Shown here piece by piece: positions 1 through 7,434 of a stretch of DNA of 54,545 nt. A program made the position numbers and the translations under genes. The DNA comes from Sinosporangium album (lineage in GTDB: Bacteria; Actinomycetota; Actinomycetes; Streptosporangiales; Streptosporangiaceae). A model generated the notes under the pieces. The model was not told the origin of the DNA and made no database searches. It was given only the letters and a program-made list of their open reading frames with translations. Position 1 is the first letter of the stretch; every line of letters starts with the position of its first letter. Location: NCBI RefSeq assembly GCF_900100605.1, contig NZ_FNCN01000038.1:1-54545 (forward strand). The letters run 5' to 3'.

Positions 1-1714
1 AGGTGCAGGTCTCGCAGATCGTCTCGTAGCGGCAGCCGATCTCCGCAGGGCGGGTGCAGTACCCGTTGCCCAGCAGTCTGCGGGAGGTTTCGAGCTGAAG
101 GCGTTGCATGTTCGGCCCGGCGGCGTCTGCGGGTAGCGCGGGTGCGCAGTCGTAGAGTGCCTCGACCTGCTTGGTGACGGCGAAGTACTCCTCGGCGACG
201 GTCCGGTCGGAGATTCTCGCGTAGGTCATGGTCATGGACATGGATCTGTGGCCGAGCAATACGGCGATGGCCTCCAGGCTCATCCCGCGGTTGATCGCCT
301 GAGTGGCCAAAGTGTGCCTGAGCTGGTGCGGGGTGACATGTCCCAGCTCGGCGGCGGTTGCCGCCCTGCGGACGGCGGAGTCGACGCGGGTCTGCGGGAT
401 CAGCCGTCCAAGCTCAGTGAACATCAGCCTGCCCGGCTGGTCCGCGCGGTGCTCGAGCCACTGACCAAGGAGAGTCTTCACCCGTGGGTGCAGCGGGATG
501 TACCGGTCGGTGCGGAGCTTGCCGACCGGGACGTGCAGCCACTCCCCGTCACCGATCCGGACGATCGCGGTGGTGGTGAGGCGGAGAAACTCCCCCTTGC
601 GCAGACCGGTGCGGGCCAGAACCTCGACGCAGACCCGGTCGAACAGGTCCGGCAGCCGCCTCGCGGCGGTCAGTAGCTTGACGGCGGCCTCGTCCTCCAG
701 GAAACGGGGCAGCGGACGATCCCGGAGCGGGATGTCCCCGGCGAAGACAGGGGTGCGGTCAGGGACGTCGTCATACCCCCACTCGATGATCCGGTCGAAG
801 AAGCCGCGCAGATGGCCGATGCGCATCCCGATCGTGGTCTTGGCCGGGGTGCGGCTGCCCCGATAGCCGGGCCGGGCCTGCATCCAGGCCTTGAACCCCT
901 CGATACGGGTTCGCCGGATCAGCATCGCGGTGGTGACCTCGCGATGATGATCGGCCAGGTAGGTGGCCAGGTGGCGCAGGGTGGTGTCGATGAGTTTCAC
1001 GCTGCCGGGCCGCATGCTGATCGCGAGCTGGGCGAGGTATCGGCGCATCGTTCTCACCAGGACCGGGGCGTGATTCTCAAGGTGCGACCAGTGGCCGGGC
1101 CGGCCTCGGTCGCCGACCTGTTTCCCGCCGGGCGCCTCCAGGATGCCCGAGGCGGCCAGGGTGGCCCGGAGTCCGTGCACCGGTGTGGTCAGGGTGCTGG
1201 GGACCTTGCCACGCTGGACTCTGACGACTTCGGCGAGCCGGTCGCGGGCTTGTCCGAAGTACGGTTCGGTCAGTTGCCCGGCCGGGCGTCCGGCGACCGC
1301 GGCGAGCTTGGCCAGCACCGCCCACTGCCGTCCGATCTGCTGATCGCCCCAGCCCAGCCGGTAGGCCGTCGCGGAGAACAGCATCGCGAAGTCGGGGTCG
1401 ACATCGGCGAGCCGATACCCCCAACCGGCGTTGGCCACGGCAACGTAGCCGGCATCGGCCGGCGTCGCGGTGGCCAGCGCGAGCCGGACCGCGAAACCGC
1501 GAACCCCCGATGGCGCCTCAAGGCGACGGGCGAGCGGCGCCTTCAGCCAACCTCCCAGGTCACCGAACAGATCAGTGAACTGCCCGGCGATCCGGATCCG
1601 GTGCTTGCGCGCGTGGAGGGTGGCGCCGTCGTTGATGAACGCCTCGACCGCTTCCGGTACTGAGAGAACGACGGCGGCGCCCTTGGGTGTGGGTGCCGCT
1701 GCAGGCGCCTTCAT
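1..1714 (-). CDS. Tyrosine recombinase, TnpB-of-Tn554-like (3' end off window)
   Basis: Site-specific recombinase of the phage-integrase fold. It starts at ATG 1714, and 571 codons are visible before the gene leaves the window at position 1. The C-terminal catalytic domain shows the first Arg in ARTGLRKGEF, the HQLRHTLATQ box (H-x-x-R) and LLGHRSMSMTMTYARI before the nucleophilic Tyr. The last visible part is cysteine-rich (GYCTRPAEIGC, ICETC), suggesting a metal-binding tail. The start overlaps the stop of the upstream recombinase as ATGA, so the two are translationally coupled. A shorter recombinase followed by a longer overlapping one matches tnpA-tnpB of Tn554-type transposons; a RIT-type trio is the alternative if a third recombinase lies outside the window. 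Confidence 0.85.
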   Translation of the reverse strand, partial: MKAPAAAPTPKGAAVVLSVPEAVEAFINDGATLHARKHRIRIAGQFTDLFGDLGGWLKAPLARRLEAPSGVRGFAVRLALATATPADAGYVAVANAGWGYRLADVDPDFAMLFSATAYRLGWGDQQIGRQWAVLAKLAAVAGRPAGQLTEPYFGQARDRLAEVVRVQRGKVPSTLTTPVHGLRATLAASGILEAPGGKQVGDRGRPGHWSHLENHAPVLVRTMRRYLAQLAISMRPGSVKLIDTTLRHLATYLADHHREVTTAMLIRRTRIEGFKAWMQARPGYRGSRTPAKTTIGMRIGHLRGFFDRIIEWGYDDVPDRTPVFAGDIPLRDRPLPRFLEDEAAVKLLTAARRLPDLFDRVCVEVLARTGLRKGEFLRLTTTAIVRIGDGEWLHVPVGKLRTDRYIPLHPRVKTLLGQWLEHRADQPGRLMFTELGRLIPQTRVDSAVRRAATAAELGHVTPHQLRHTLATQAINRGMSLEAIAVLLGHRSMSMTMTYARISDRTVAEEYFAVTKQVEALYDCAPALPADAAGPNMQRLQLETSRRLLGNGYCTRPAEIGCRYETICETCT

Positions 1715-2826
1715 CGCTCCCCGCCCTGGGGGAGGTCGGCCTCGAGTGCGTCCATTGCCTTGTGGTACTCCTTGGCCGGCCATGAATCGGCCAGGTGCAG
1801 GTAGATGCGGGTCGATTCGATGGAGCAGTGCCCGGCTTGGGCCTGGACCGCTTCGAGCGCCATCCCCGCCTCTCGCAGCCGGGTCAGGCAGGTGCGCCGC
1901 AGCATGTGGCAGGTGGCCCGTTCCAGCCCGGCTCGCCGCCGGGCACCCCGCAATATCTCATCGATTCCGGCGGCGGTGAGCGGCCGGCCGCGGCTGGGGC
2001 CCTTGAGGACGACGAACACCTGGCTGGTGTCGCTCTTGGGCCGCTCCTGCTCGAGGTAGGTCGTCAGGGTGGTGAAGAACCGTCCGGCCACGGGCACGAT
2101 CCGCTGGTGTCCGCCCTTGCCTTCGGCGATGAGCAACCGGCGGTCGACCGCCTGGACATCCTCCAGCCGCAGCCCCAGGACCTCGCAGCGGCGCAAGCCT
2201 CCCAGGAGCATCGCCTCGGCCATGGCCCGATCACGCGCCGTGCGCAGCGCCGCCAGCAGCGCAACGGCCTCCGCCGGGGCCAGGACCCGAGGCAGCGTCC
2301 GTGGCGTTCGGATCAGCGGGAGACGTCCGCTCCGCCTCCCACGGTCGTTCGGGCTGCGCGTCAACGGTCCCGAGGGCACCGGGCTCGTCTTCACCACGCC
2401 CCGCGCGATCAGGTAACCGAACAGGCCTGACAACGTCGCCAGCCGACGGCGGATCGTCCGCGCCGACAGCCCCGCCTCGCCGTCGGCCAGACGGACCACG
2501 TTTCCCCCGTTGAGGGGAGAACGCTGCGCGACGATGAACTCCAGCACGTCCGCAGTGGTCACCTCGGCCGGTTGTTCACCGACGAACCCGAAAAACACTT
2601 TCAGGTCGAACCCGGCTGCCAGCACCGAATTCGGACGGCAACGGCCTGCGACAAAGCGCAGATAGTCATCCAGAAGGTCATGACCGAGCCGGACCTCGAC
2701 CCCCGACTCGCCCAGCGCTCGCCGCTCCAGACACGGCACCCATCCCGACATGCGAAATCCCCCCGCCCCCTGGCCGGCCGCTGCTTGATCAAAGCCTTCC
2801 CGGAACCGGTTCGGGATCACCTGCAT
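1711..2826 (-). CDS. Tyrosine recombinase, TnpA-of-Tn554-like
   Basis: A 371-aa phage-integrase-family recombinase. An N-terminal SAM-like core-binding domain (about residues 45-150, with RTIRRRLATLSGLFGYL) precedes the catalytic domain: Arg in GGLRRCEVLGLR, Lys in EGKGGHQRIVP, H-x-x-R in HMLRRTCLTRL, AGHCSIESTRIYLHL with the nucleophile Tyr. Length is close to the 361 aa of Tn554 TnpA. An internal ATG at 2751 is an alternative start. Its stop is fused to the start of the following recombinase (ATGA), so the pair forms one transposition operon. The start lies only about 50 bp from the interrupted IS3 transposase reading frame, which suggests the transposon end is between the two. Confidence 0.85.
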   Translation of the reverse strand: MQVIPNRFREGFDQAAAGQGAGGFRMSGWVPCLERRALGESGVEVRLGHDLLDDYLRFVAGRCRPNSVLAAGFDLKVFFGFVGEQPAEVTTADVLEFIVAQRSPLNGGNVVRLADGEAGLSARTIRRRLATLSGLFGYLIARGVVKTSPVPSGPLTRSPNDRGRRSGRLPLIRTPRTLPRVLAPAEAVALLAALRTARDRAMAEAMLLGGLRRCEVLGLRLEDVQAVDRRLLIAEGKGGHQRIVPVAGRFFTTLTTYLEQERPKSDTSQVFVVLKGPSRGRPLTAAGIDEILRGARRRAGLERATCHMLRRTCLTRLREAGMALEAVQAQAGHCSIESTRIYLHLADSWPAKEYHKAMDALEADLPQGGER

Positions 2827-2870
2827 ATCGTGGCGCTCTTGGAATCTCTCTCCGAGAGTGCGGACTCCGA

Positions 2871-3940
2871 CGCCAAGCGCAAGAGATAATCGATAAGGCG
2901 TTCGCCGAACTGGAACCCGTCACCAGCACGAAATTCGCATGCGACACCCTGGGGAAATCACGCTCCACCCTGCACCGGCACCGCAATCCCCGCCCCCGGC
3001 CCCCCGGCCCGCACCGGCCGCCGGCACCGCACCCCGCGCAACTGTCCCCGCAGGAGCGCCGGGCCGTGATCGAGGCGCTCAACTCCGAGCGGTTCTGGGA
3101 CAAGGCCCCGGCCCAGGTCTGGGCCGCCCTGCTGGACGAGGGCGTCTACCTGTGCAGTGTCCGCACCATGTACCGGCTCCTGGCCGGGGCCGGGCAGACC
3201 GGTGACCGGCGCGGACAGGCCGCCCACCCCCCGCGCGTCCGCCCCGAGCTCGTGGCCGACGGCCCCGACCAGGTGTGGACCTGGGACATCACACGTCTGA
3301 AAGGACCGGTGAAAGGCGTCTACTTCGACCTGTACGCGATGCTGGACATCTTCTCCCGCCGCGTTGTCCACTGGGAGGTCCGCCCGACCGAGAACGGCGA
3401 ACTCGCCAAGCGGTTCATCCAGGGAGCGGTCAAAGCCAACGGCGGCGCGGCGCCCCGTACGATCCACGCCGACCGGGGCACCTCCATGACCTCCAAAACC
3501 GTCGCGCAGCTCCTCGCCGACATGAATATCGAGCAGTCCCACTCCCGGCCGCGGGTGTCCAACGACAACCCCTACTCCGAGGCGAACTTCAAAACACTCA
3601 AATACTGCCCCGCCTTCCCGGAGCGCTTCGGATCGATTCAGCACGCCCGCCAGTTCTGCGAGGAGTTCTTCCAGTACTACAACCACGAGCATTACCATTC
3701 CGGGATCGGCCTGCACACGCCGGCGTCGGTTCATTTCGGTACCGCGGGGCGGATCCGGGACGAGCGGGCCCGTGTGCTCGCCGAGGCCTACGCCCGGCAT
3801 CCTGAGCGGTTCCGCCGCCGGCCCGAGCCGCCGCCGCTGCCTGCGAGGGCATGGATCAACGAACCCCGCCCCGCGAGCATCGAGACCACGGAGGATATGC
3901 AGCCGAGTTATGCAGCATGACGTGTGTCATCCGGATTGAC
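2871..3940 (+). mobile_element. IS3-family insertion sequence, 5'-truncated
   Basis: The transposase frame can be read upstream of its first good start codon back to about 2859 (..QEIIDKAFAELEPVTSTK.., ACDTLGKSRSTLHRHR), which resembles the region before the DDE domain of IS3-group OrfB. No orfA is visible, and no inverted copy of the putative right end (GTGTCATCCGGATTGACA, finishing near 3940) is seen to the left. I infer that the left part was removed or separated when the Tn554-like element inserted. Boundaries are approximate. Confidence 0.6.
3066..3920 (+). CDS. IS3-family transposase OrfB, rve/DDE domain
   Basis: A 284-aa DDE transposase with an integrase core. HTH_21-like DKAPAQVWAALLDEG and CSVRTMYRLL lead into QVWTWDITRLKGPVKGVYFDLY (first Asp), IHADRGTSMTSK (second Asp) and NDNPYSEANFKTLKY (Glu), then the typical YNHEHYHSGIGLHTPASVHFG and a C-terminal HPERF segment. 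GTG 3066 is the first usable start; homologous sequence continues upstream without a start codon, so in an intact element this would be the downstream part of an OrfA-OrfB product. It is probably not expressed as a functional transposase here. Confidence 0.8.
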   Translation: MIEALNSERFWDKAPAQVWAALLDEGVYLCSVRTMYRLLAGAGQTGDRRGQAAHPPRVRPELVADGPDQVWTWDITRLKGPVKGVYFDLYAMLDIFSRRVVHWEVRPTENGELAKRFIQGAVKANGGAAPRTIHADRGTSMTSKTVAQLLADMNIEQSHSRPRVSNDNPYSEANFKTLKYCPAFPERFGSIQHARQFCEEFFQYYNHEHYHSGIGLHTPASVHFGTAGRIRDERARVLAEAYARHPERFRRRPEPPPLPARAWINEPRPASIETTEDMQPSYAA

Positions 3941-3954
3941 AGCTACCGCCGGGG

Positions 3955-4257
3955 GTGCCAGACAGCGAGCGGTTGGCTGCGCACCTGGCCCGCATCGAGG
4001 CGGTCAAGACCTACCGCGCCCGAGTGGAGCCCGAGGAGCAGCAGGTACGGCAGGACGTGCTCGCCTTCGTCGGCCTCGACGTGACCGCGCCAGTTGACCC
4101 GCTGGAGCCGGTCAAGACCATGATCCGCCTTGACCCTGCTCGGGTTGAGGCGCGCCGCCTGGCGGTGGCCTGGTACCGCGACAACCGGGAGGCGCCACTC
4201 GTGCCGTCGTACCAGACGAAGCCGCCAGCCACGTCGTGGGCTGTGGCCGGTGGATGA
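3955..4257 (+). CDS. Small phage-type protein of unknown function
   Basis: A 100-aa soluble, charged protein, GTG start. No recognised domain. The N-terminal half is helical (ERLAAHLARIEAVKTYRARVEPEEQQVRQDVLAFV). It begins about 15 bp after the IS end, so its true 5' end may have been lost to the insertion. It overlaps the next gene by 8 nt and lies head of the lysis cassette, the place where actinophages often carry small tail/lysis-junction proteins. Function not assigned. Confidence 0.5.
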   Translation: MPDSERLAAHLARIEAVKTYRARVEPEEQQVRQDVLAFVGLDVTAPVDPLEPVKTMIRLDPARVEARRLAVAWYRDNREAPLVPSYQTKPPATSWAVAGG

Positions 4258-4585
4258 GCTGAACCGGCTCACGCTCGCGCTGACGGAGCTGCGCGCCCTG
4301 GTCGAGGTCGGGTTCGAGAGGACGAACGGCAGCACCGCGCTGATCTTGCAGCGGTTGGACCAGGTGGACAACCGGCATGCCGAGCTCGCGCAGCGCGTCG
4401 AGCAAGACCGTGCCGCCGCCGATGCGCGGTACATCGCGCTGGAGGCCCGCGTGGACACGGTCGAGCGGGAAGCGGTGACCCGGACGCAGCTCACCGAGCG
4501 CACCAAGCAAATCATCGCCGTCGTCGGCTTGCTGGTGACGGTCGCGGGCGCGGTGATCGCGCTGATCCAGCTCACACGCGGCTGA
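4250..4585 (+). CDS. Coiled-coil protein with C-terminal membrane anchor (lysis cassette)
   Basis: A 111-aa protein from GTG 4250. Residues 1-85 are a continuous heptad-rich helix (LTLALTELRALVEVGF.., ILQRLDQVDNRHAELAQRVEQ), followed by one transmembrane segment (IIAVVGLLVTVAGAVIALI) ending four residues before the C-terminus. This topology is common for small proteins beside actinophage endolysins and may serve in lysis or as a holin partner; that role is inferred from position just before the amidase. Confidence 0.6.
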   Translation: MDELNRLTLALTELRALVEVGFERTNGSTALILQRLDQVDNRHAELAQRVEQDRAAADARYIALEARVDTVEREAVTRTQLTERTKQIIAVVGLLVTVAGAVIALIQLTRG

Positions 4586-4622
4586 CCAGTCGTTTTCGAT
4601 TGACGAACCCGAGGGGGTCACC

Positions 4623-5585
4623 ATGCCATGGCTTACGCAGCTCGCTGACGTTGCCCGCCGGACAGGCTTTCCAGTTACCGAGGTCGGCGGATGGAAGAGT
4701 CGTGGGCACGGGCCGCAGCCTTCCGTCGAGGGCGTGGTCTGTCACCACACCGCCGGATGGAATGACCGGCACATCGTGGTCAACGGCAGGCCGGGCCTGA
4801 ACGGGCCGCTCAGCCACATCTGGCTGCAGCACACTGGCCGGATCTGGGTCGTCGCCGCAGGTCGCTGCTGGCACAACGCGCCGAGCACCAGTCCGCACCA
4901 CATGAACAGCACGTCGATCGGCATCGAAGCCGAGAACGACGGTCGCACGCCGTGGCCCGATGCGCAGATCGACGCCTACGAAGCGCTGTGCGCGGAGCTG
5001 TGCCGGGAGTTCGACCTGCCGACCTCGCGAGTGAAGCCGCACAGGGAGGTCAACTCCGACAAGCCTGACCCGCACTCCATCAACATGAACCATTTCCGGG
5101 AGCGTGTGGCCGCGCTGATCAAGAGTCCCGGAACCCCGCCTAAGCAGGAGGACGTCATGCCCGAGGTGATCTCTCTGGGGGCTGGTGAGGACCAGGATCT
5201 CCCGGCCGGAGGTGAGCTGGCGGTGCGCTGGCATGTCGAGTACGCGGACGACCCGCCCGCGCACGGTGCAGACGGTGTCGCGGTCCTGGCCAAGGACTCA
5301 CGCTGGTGCCTCGTGGATGGCCTGGTCAAGGTACGGGGCCTGAAGCCGGGCGCGGAGATCGACGTGGCGTGGTCAAGGTACTCCCGGGACGGCAAGACGT
5401 TCGAGGACGATGCCTGGCGGCTGTCGTTCCGCGCGGACGTCAATGGCCGGGTGGAGGAGAGCATCGGCGGCCAGTTCAGCCTCAACGCCAAGAACCAGCT
5501 TCGGCTCAGGGTGATCAACCCGACCGACGCCGCGGCGGTCGTCGAGAAGGTGTCGATGGCCAAGATCAGCATGTTCGCCCGCTAA
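4623..5585 (+). CDS. Phage endolysin, PGRP-type N-acetylmuramoyl-L-alanine amidase
   Basis: A 320-aa endolysin. Residues about 35-175 form an Amidase_2/PGRP domain with zinc ligands expected in VVCHHTAGW, AGRCWHNAP and KPHREVNSDKPDP, and the IGIEAENDG strand typical of the fold; it would cleave the amide between MurNAc and L-Ala. Residues about 180-320 are a beta-rich domain of unknown family, probably wall binding. ATG 4623 follows a GGGGGTC element. The two halves are separated by a Pro/Lys linker that carries an internal ribosome-binding site and ATG (see separate entry). No signal peptide, so release depends on the holin. Confidence 0.85.
   Translation: MPWLTQLADVARRTGFPVTEVGGWKSRGHGPQPSVEGVVCHHTAGWNDRHIVVNGRPGLNGPLSHIWLQHTGRIWVVAAGRCWHNAPSTSPHHMNSTSIGIEAENDGRTPWPDAQIDAYEALCAELCREFDLPTSRVKPHREVNSDKPDPHSINMNHFRERVAALIKSPGTPPKQEDVMPEVISLGAGEDQDLPAGGELAVRWHVEYADDPPAHGADGVAVLAKDSRWCLVDGLVKVRGLKPGAEIDVAWSRYSRDGKTFEDDAWRLSFRADVNGRVEESIGGQFSLNAKNQLRLRVINPTDAAAVVEKVSMAKISMFAR
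5146..5159 (+). promoter_or_regulatory. Internal Shine-Dalgarno and in-frame ATG inside the endolysin
   Basis: AGGAGG at 5146-5151 lies five bases before ATG 5157, in frame with the endolysin (codon 179). Initiation here would make a 142-aa product consisting only of the C-terminal domain. Confidence 0.55.
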
Positions 5586-5617
5586 TTGCGGTTCCGCTTT
5601 TGACAGGAGGCATGTTC

Positions 5618-5914
5618 ATGTCCACCCCCACCGAGACCGCGCCGACGATCGGCCGGATCGTTCACTACAAGCTGTCCGGCCACGACGTCTCCATGATCGA
5701 CCTGGAGTCGATGCAGTCGTTCGGCGGCCAGGGCGTCATCCGCTCTCCCGCGAAGCTCGGCGATGTCCTTCCGGCGATCATCACGCGAACCTACGAGGGT
5801 TCCGGGACTGCCGTGAACCTCCAGGTGTTCCTCGACGGCAACCACAGCTACTGGGCCACGTCGCGCTCGCAGGGCACCGACCACGGCCAGTGGTCGTGGC
5901 CGCCCCGCGCCTGA
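5618..5914 (+). CDS. Small phage protein of unknown function, between endolysin and holin
   Basis: A 98-aa soluble protein starting at ATG 5618, seven bases after AGGAGG (ATG 5612 is too close to the ribosome site). It is predicted beta-rich (TIGRIVHYKLSGHDVSMIDL, AVNLQVFLDGNHSYWATS) and ends GQWSWPPRA. No family recognised. Its position in the lysis cassette suggests a phage structural or lysis accessory role, which is inference only. Confidence 0.6.
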   Translation: MSTPTETAPTIGRIVHYKLSGHDVSMIDLESMQSFGGQGVIRSPAKLGDVLPAIITRTYEGSGTAVNLQVFLDGNHSYWATSRSQGTDHGQWSWPPRA

Positions 5915-5964
5915 CCCACTCTCAAACCGTCCCGCCGCAGCGGGCTGTCCCGAAGGAGGGGCAC

Positions 5965-6225
5965 ATGCACGCAGATCCTCAGGTCACCTACTCGAAGCCG
6001 CCCATCGAGACCAAGGTCAAGGCGATGGGCCTGGTCTCGTACCTCGCTGGCGTCGCCGGAATGGCGGCGCTGCAGGCGCTCGCCGACGACCCCAGCATGA
6101 TCGCCTTCCTTCCCGACTGGATCGAAGCGATCACGCTGCCGCTGGTGCCGACCGCACTGACGGCCCTGGCCGGATGGAAGGCCCGGCACACCCCGCGGCC
6201 TGACCTTCCAGGCGATCAACGGTAG
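5965..6225 (+). CDS. Holin-like two-TM protein
   Basis: An 86-aa protein from ATG 5965 behind GAAGGAGG. Two hydrophobic helices (about residues 20-42, GLVSYLAGVAGMAALQALA, and 55-72, AITLPLVPTALTALAGW) are joined by a short acidic turn (DDPSM) and followed by a charged C-terminal tail. Size, topology and placement directly after the endolysin fit a small actinophage holin that would open the membrane for endolysin release. It is the last gene before a strong terminator. Confidence 0.65.
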   Translation: MHADPQVTYSKPPIETKVKAMGLVSYLAGVAGMAALQALADDPSMIAFLPDWIEAITLPLVPTALTALAGWKARHTPRPDLPGDQR

Positions 6226-6242
6226 CGTCTGCCATCACGAGC

Positions 6243-6284
6243 GCGCCCCATTCCTCCCTATATAGGGGGAATGGGGCGCTTTTT
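6243..6284 (+). terminator. Rho-independent terminator of the lysis cassette
   Basis: Arms GCGCCCCATTCC and GGAATGGGGCGC pair over a short loop and are followed by TTTTTG. It separates the plus-strand phage cassette from the convergent lanthipeptide operon ending at 6311. Confidence 0.9.
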
Positions 6285-6310
6285 GTGTTTTCAGGGCTAA
6301 GCGCAGGCTC

Positions 6311-7432
6311 TCAGCATGGGGGAGGGGAGTCGAGCCGCATGGCTTCGGTCAAGACGTCTGTCGCGATCTTCGTCGAACGAATCAGCACGTCCAGCAGTGG
6401 CTCCGGCAGTTCACCAGTCCCCAGGCCGGCAGAGGCCACCAGACCAGTCAACGCTTGCCGATGCGTCGCGGACAAGGGATGGCCACCTGTGAGCACATCG
6501 CGAGCGGCGTAACCATCGCCAGACTCGACCACCTCCTCGGCCACCCGGGCGTGCACGCGGTCAGCCGCTCCGGAGGCCGTGCTGCTCACGAGCGTGGCTA
6601 CGGTCAGCCCGAGCCGGGCGCGGAAGACCGCGAAGCCGGGCAGAGGCACACTTCCAAGGAACTGCTCGACCATCGCCGCAACGCTTCGGCCAGCCGACGC
6701 GCTGCTCCGGTCCGCGCACATCACGCTCAGGCACGAGCCGACCAGGTGCTCCCAGGGCTCGGTCAGCGTGCACTCCTCCAACACCTTCTGAGCTGCCTGA
6801 GCTTCGCCGTGCAGGCAATGGGTGATGATCTCGGCCTGTCGTCCCTCCAGCAGGTGCATGCCGACCCCGTTGTGGACCCGAGCATGGGTGACCGCCTCGT
6901 CCCAGCGGTCAGCGAGCGCCAGGACGCGGATGCCGTCCGCGAGGTACTGCAGCCAGACCCATTCGCGCAGCTTGTGATGCTCCTGCCGGGTGCCGGTGAC
7001 GTTGGCCAGGGGCAGGCGGCGGCCCTCGATCACCAAGTCGGTGCCGTTCCGGGCCGCCTGGTACATGCTGTCCAGCAGTCGTAGCGCGTGCTGCCCGGCG
7101 TCGGCGCGGATCTGGAGCCGGGCGAGGTTGAGGGCGGGTTCCAGCATGTATCGCGCTTGGAGCACAGTGAGCGGGTGATCGGCCTCACGGTAGACGTTGA
7201 TGTGCTGCCAGCACAGCTCACGGGCCAAGTCCGGCAGGCCGCAGTCGCTCGCCAGCAGCGCGGCCTTGTTCAGTGCGTGCGCCCCCTCGTGCAGCGGGTC
7301 CACGTCGGGGCGCGCGGCGGTGTCGGCGATGCCGGCGATCTCCTGGACACGCTCCGGAAGCGAAGGGCAGGCGGGCCGGGCGCGGCCGACGAGCGGGAAG
7401 CGGCGTACGGCGGCACGCAGTATGGAATCCAT
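6311..7432 (-). CDS. Helical-repeat protein of unknown function, last gene of the lanthipeptide operon
   Basis: A 373-aa protein starting at ATG 7432, two bases after the stop of the preceding gene, so it is part of the lan operon. It is almost entirely helical with TPR-like pairs (ALNKAALLASDCGLPDLA, ALNLARLQIRADAGQHALRL, WVWLQYLADGIRVLALADRWDEAV). No enzyme motif, signal peptide or membrane segment is visible. Similar proteins may accompany LanB/LanC genes in other actinomycetes, but I cannot name a family. Possible roles are scaffold for the modification enzymes, leader binding or regulation. All three are guesses from position. Confidence 0.75.
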   Translation of the reverse strand: MDSILRAAVRRFPLVGRARPACPSLPERVQEIAGIADTAARPDVDPLHEGAHALNKAALLASDCGLPDLARELCWQHINVYREADHPLTVLQARYMLEPALNLARLQIRADAGQHALRLLDSMYQAARNGTDLVIEGRRLPLANVTGTRQEHHKLREWVWLQYLADGIRVLALADRWDEAVTHARVHNGVGMHLLEGRQAEIITHCLHGEAQAAQKVLEECTLTEPWEHLVGSCLSVMCADRSSASAGRSVAAMVEQFLGSVPLPGFAVFRARLGLTVATLVSSTASGAADRVHARVAEEVVESGDGYAARDVLTGGHPLSATHRQALTGLVASAGLGTGELPEPLLDVLIRSTKIATDVLTEAMRLDSPPPC

Positions 7433-7434
7433 GA

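Noticed and set aside
5306-5914. Longer form of the small phage protein starting inside the endolysin
   Set aside because: The upstream part is a shadow of the endolysin C-terminal domain; AGGAGG before 5618 marks the real start.
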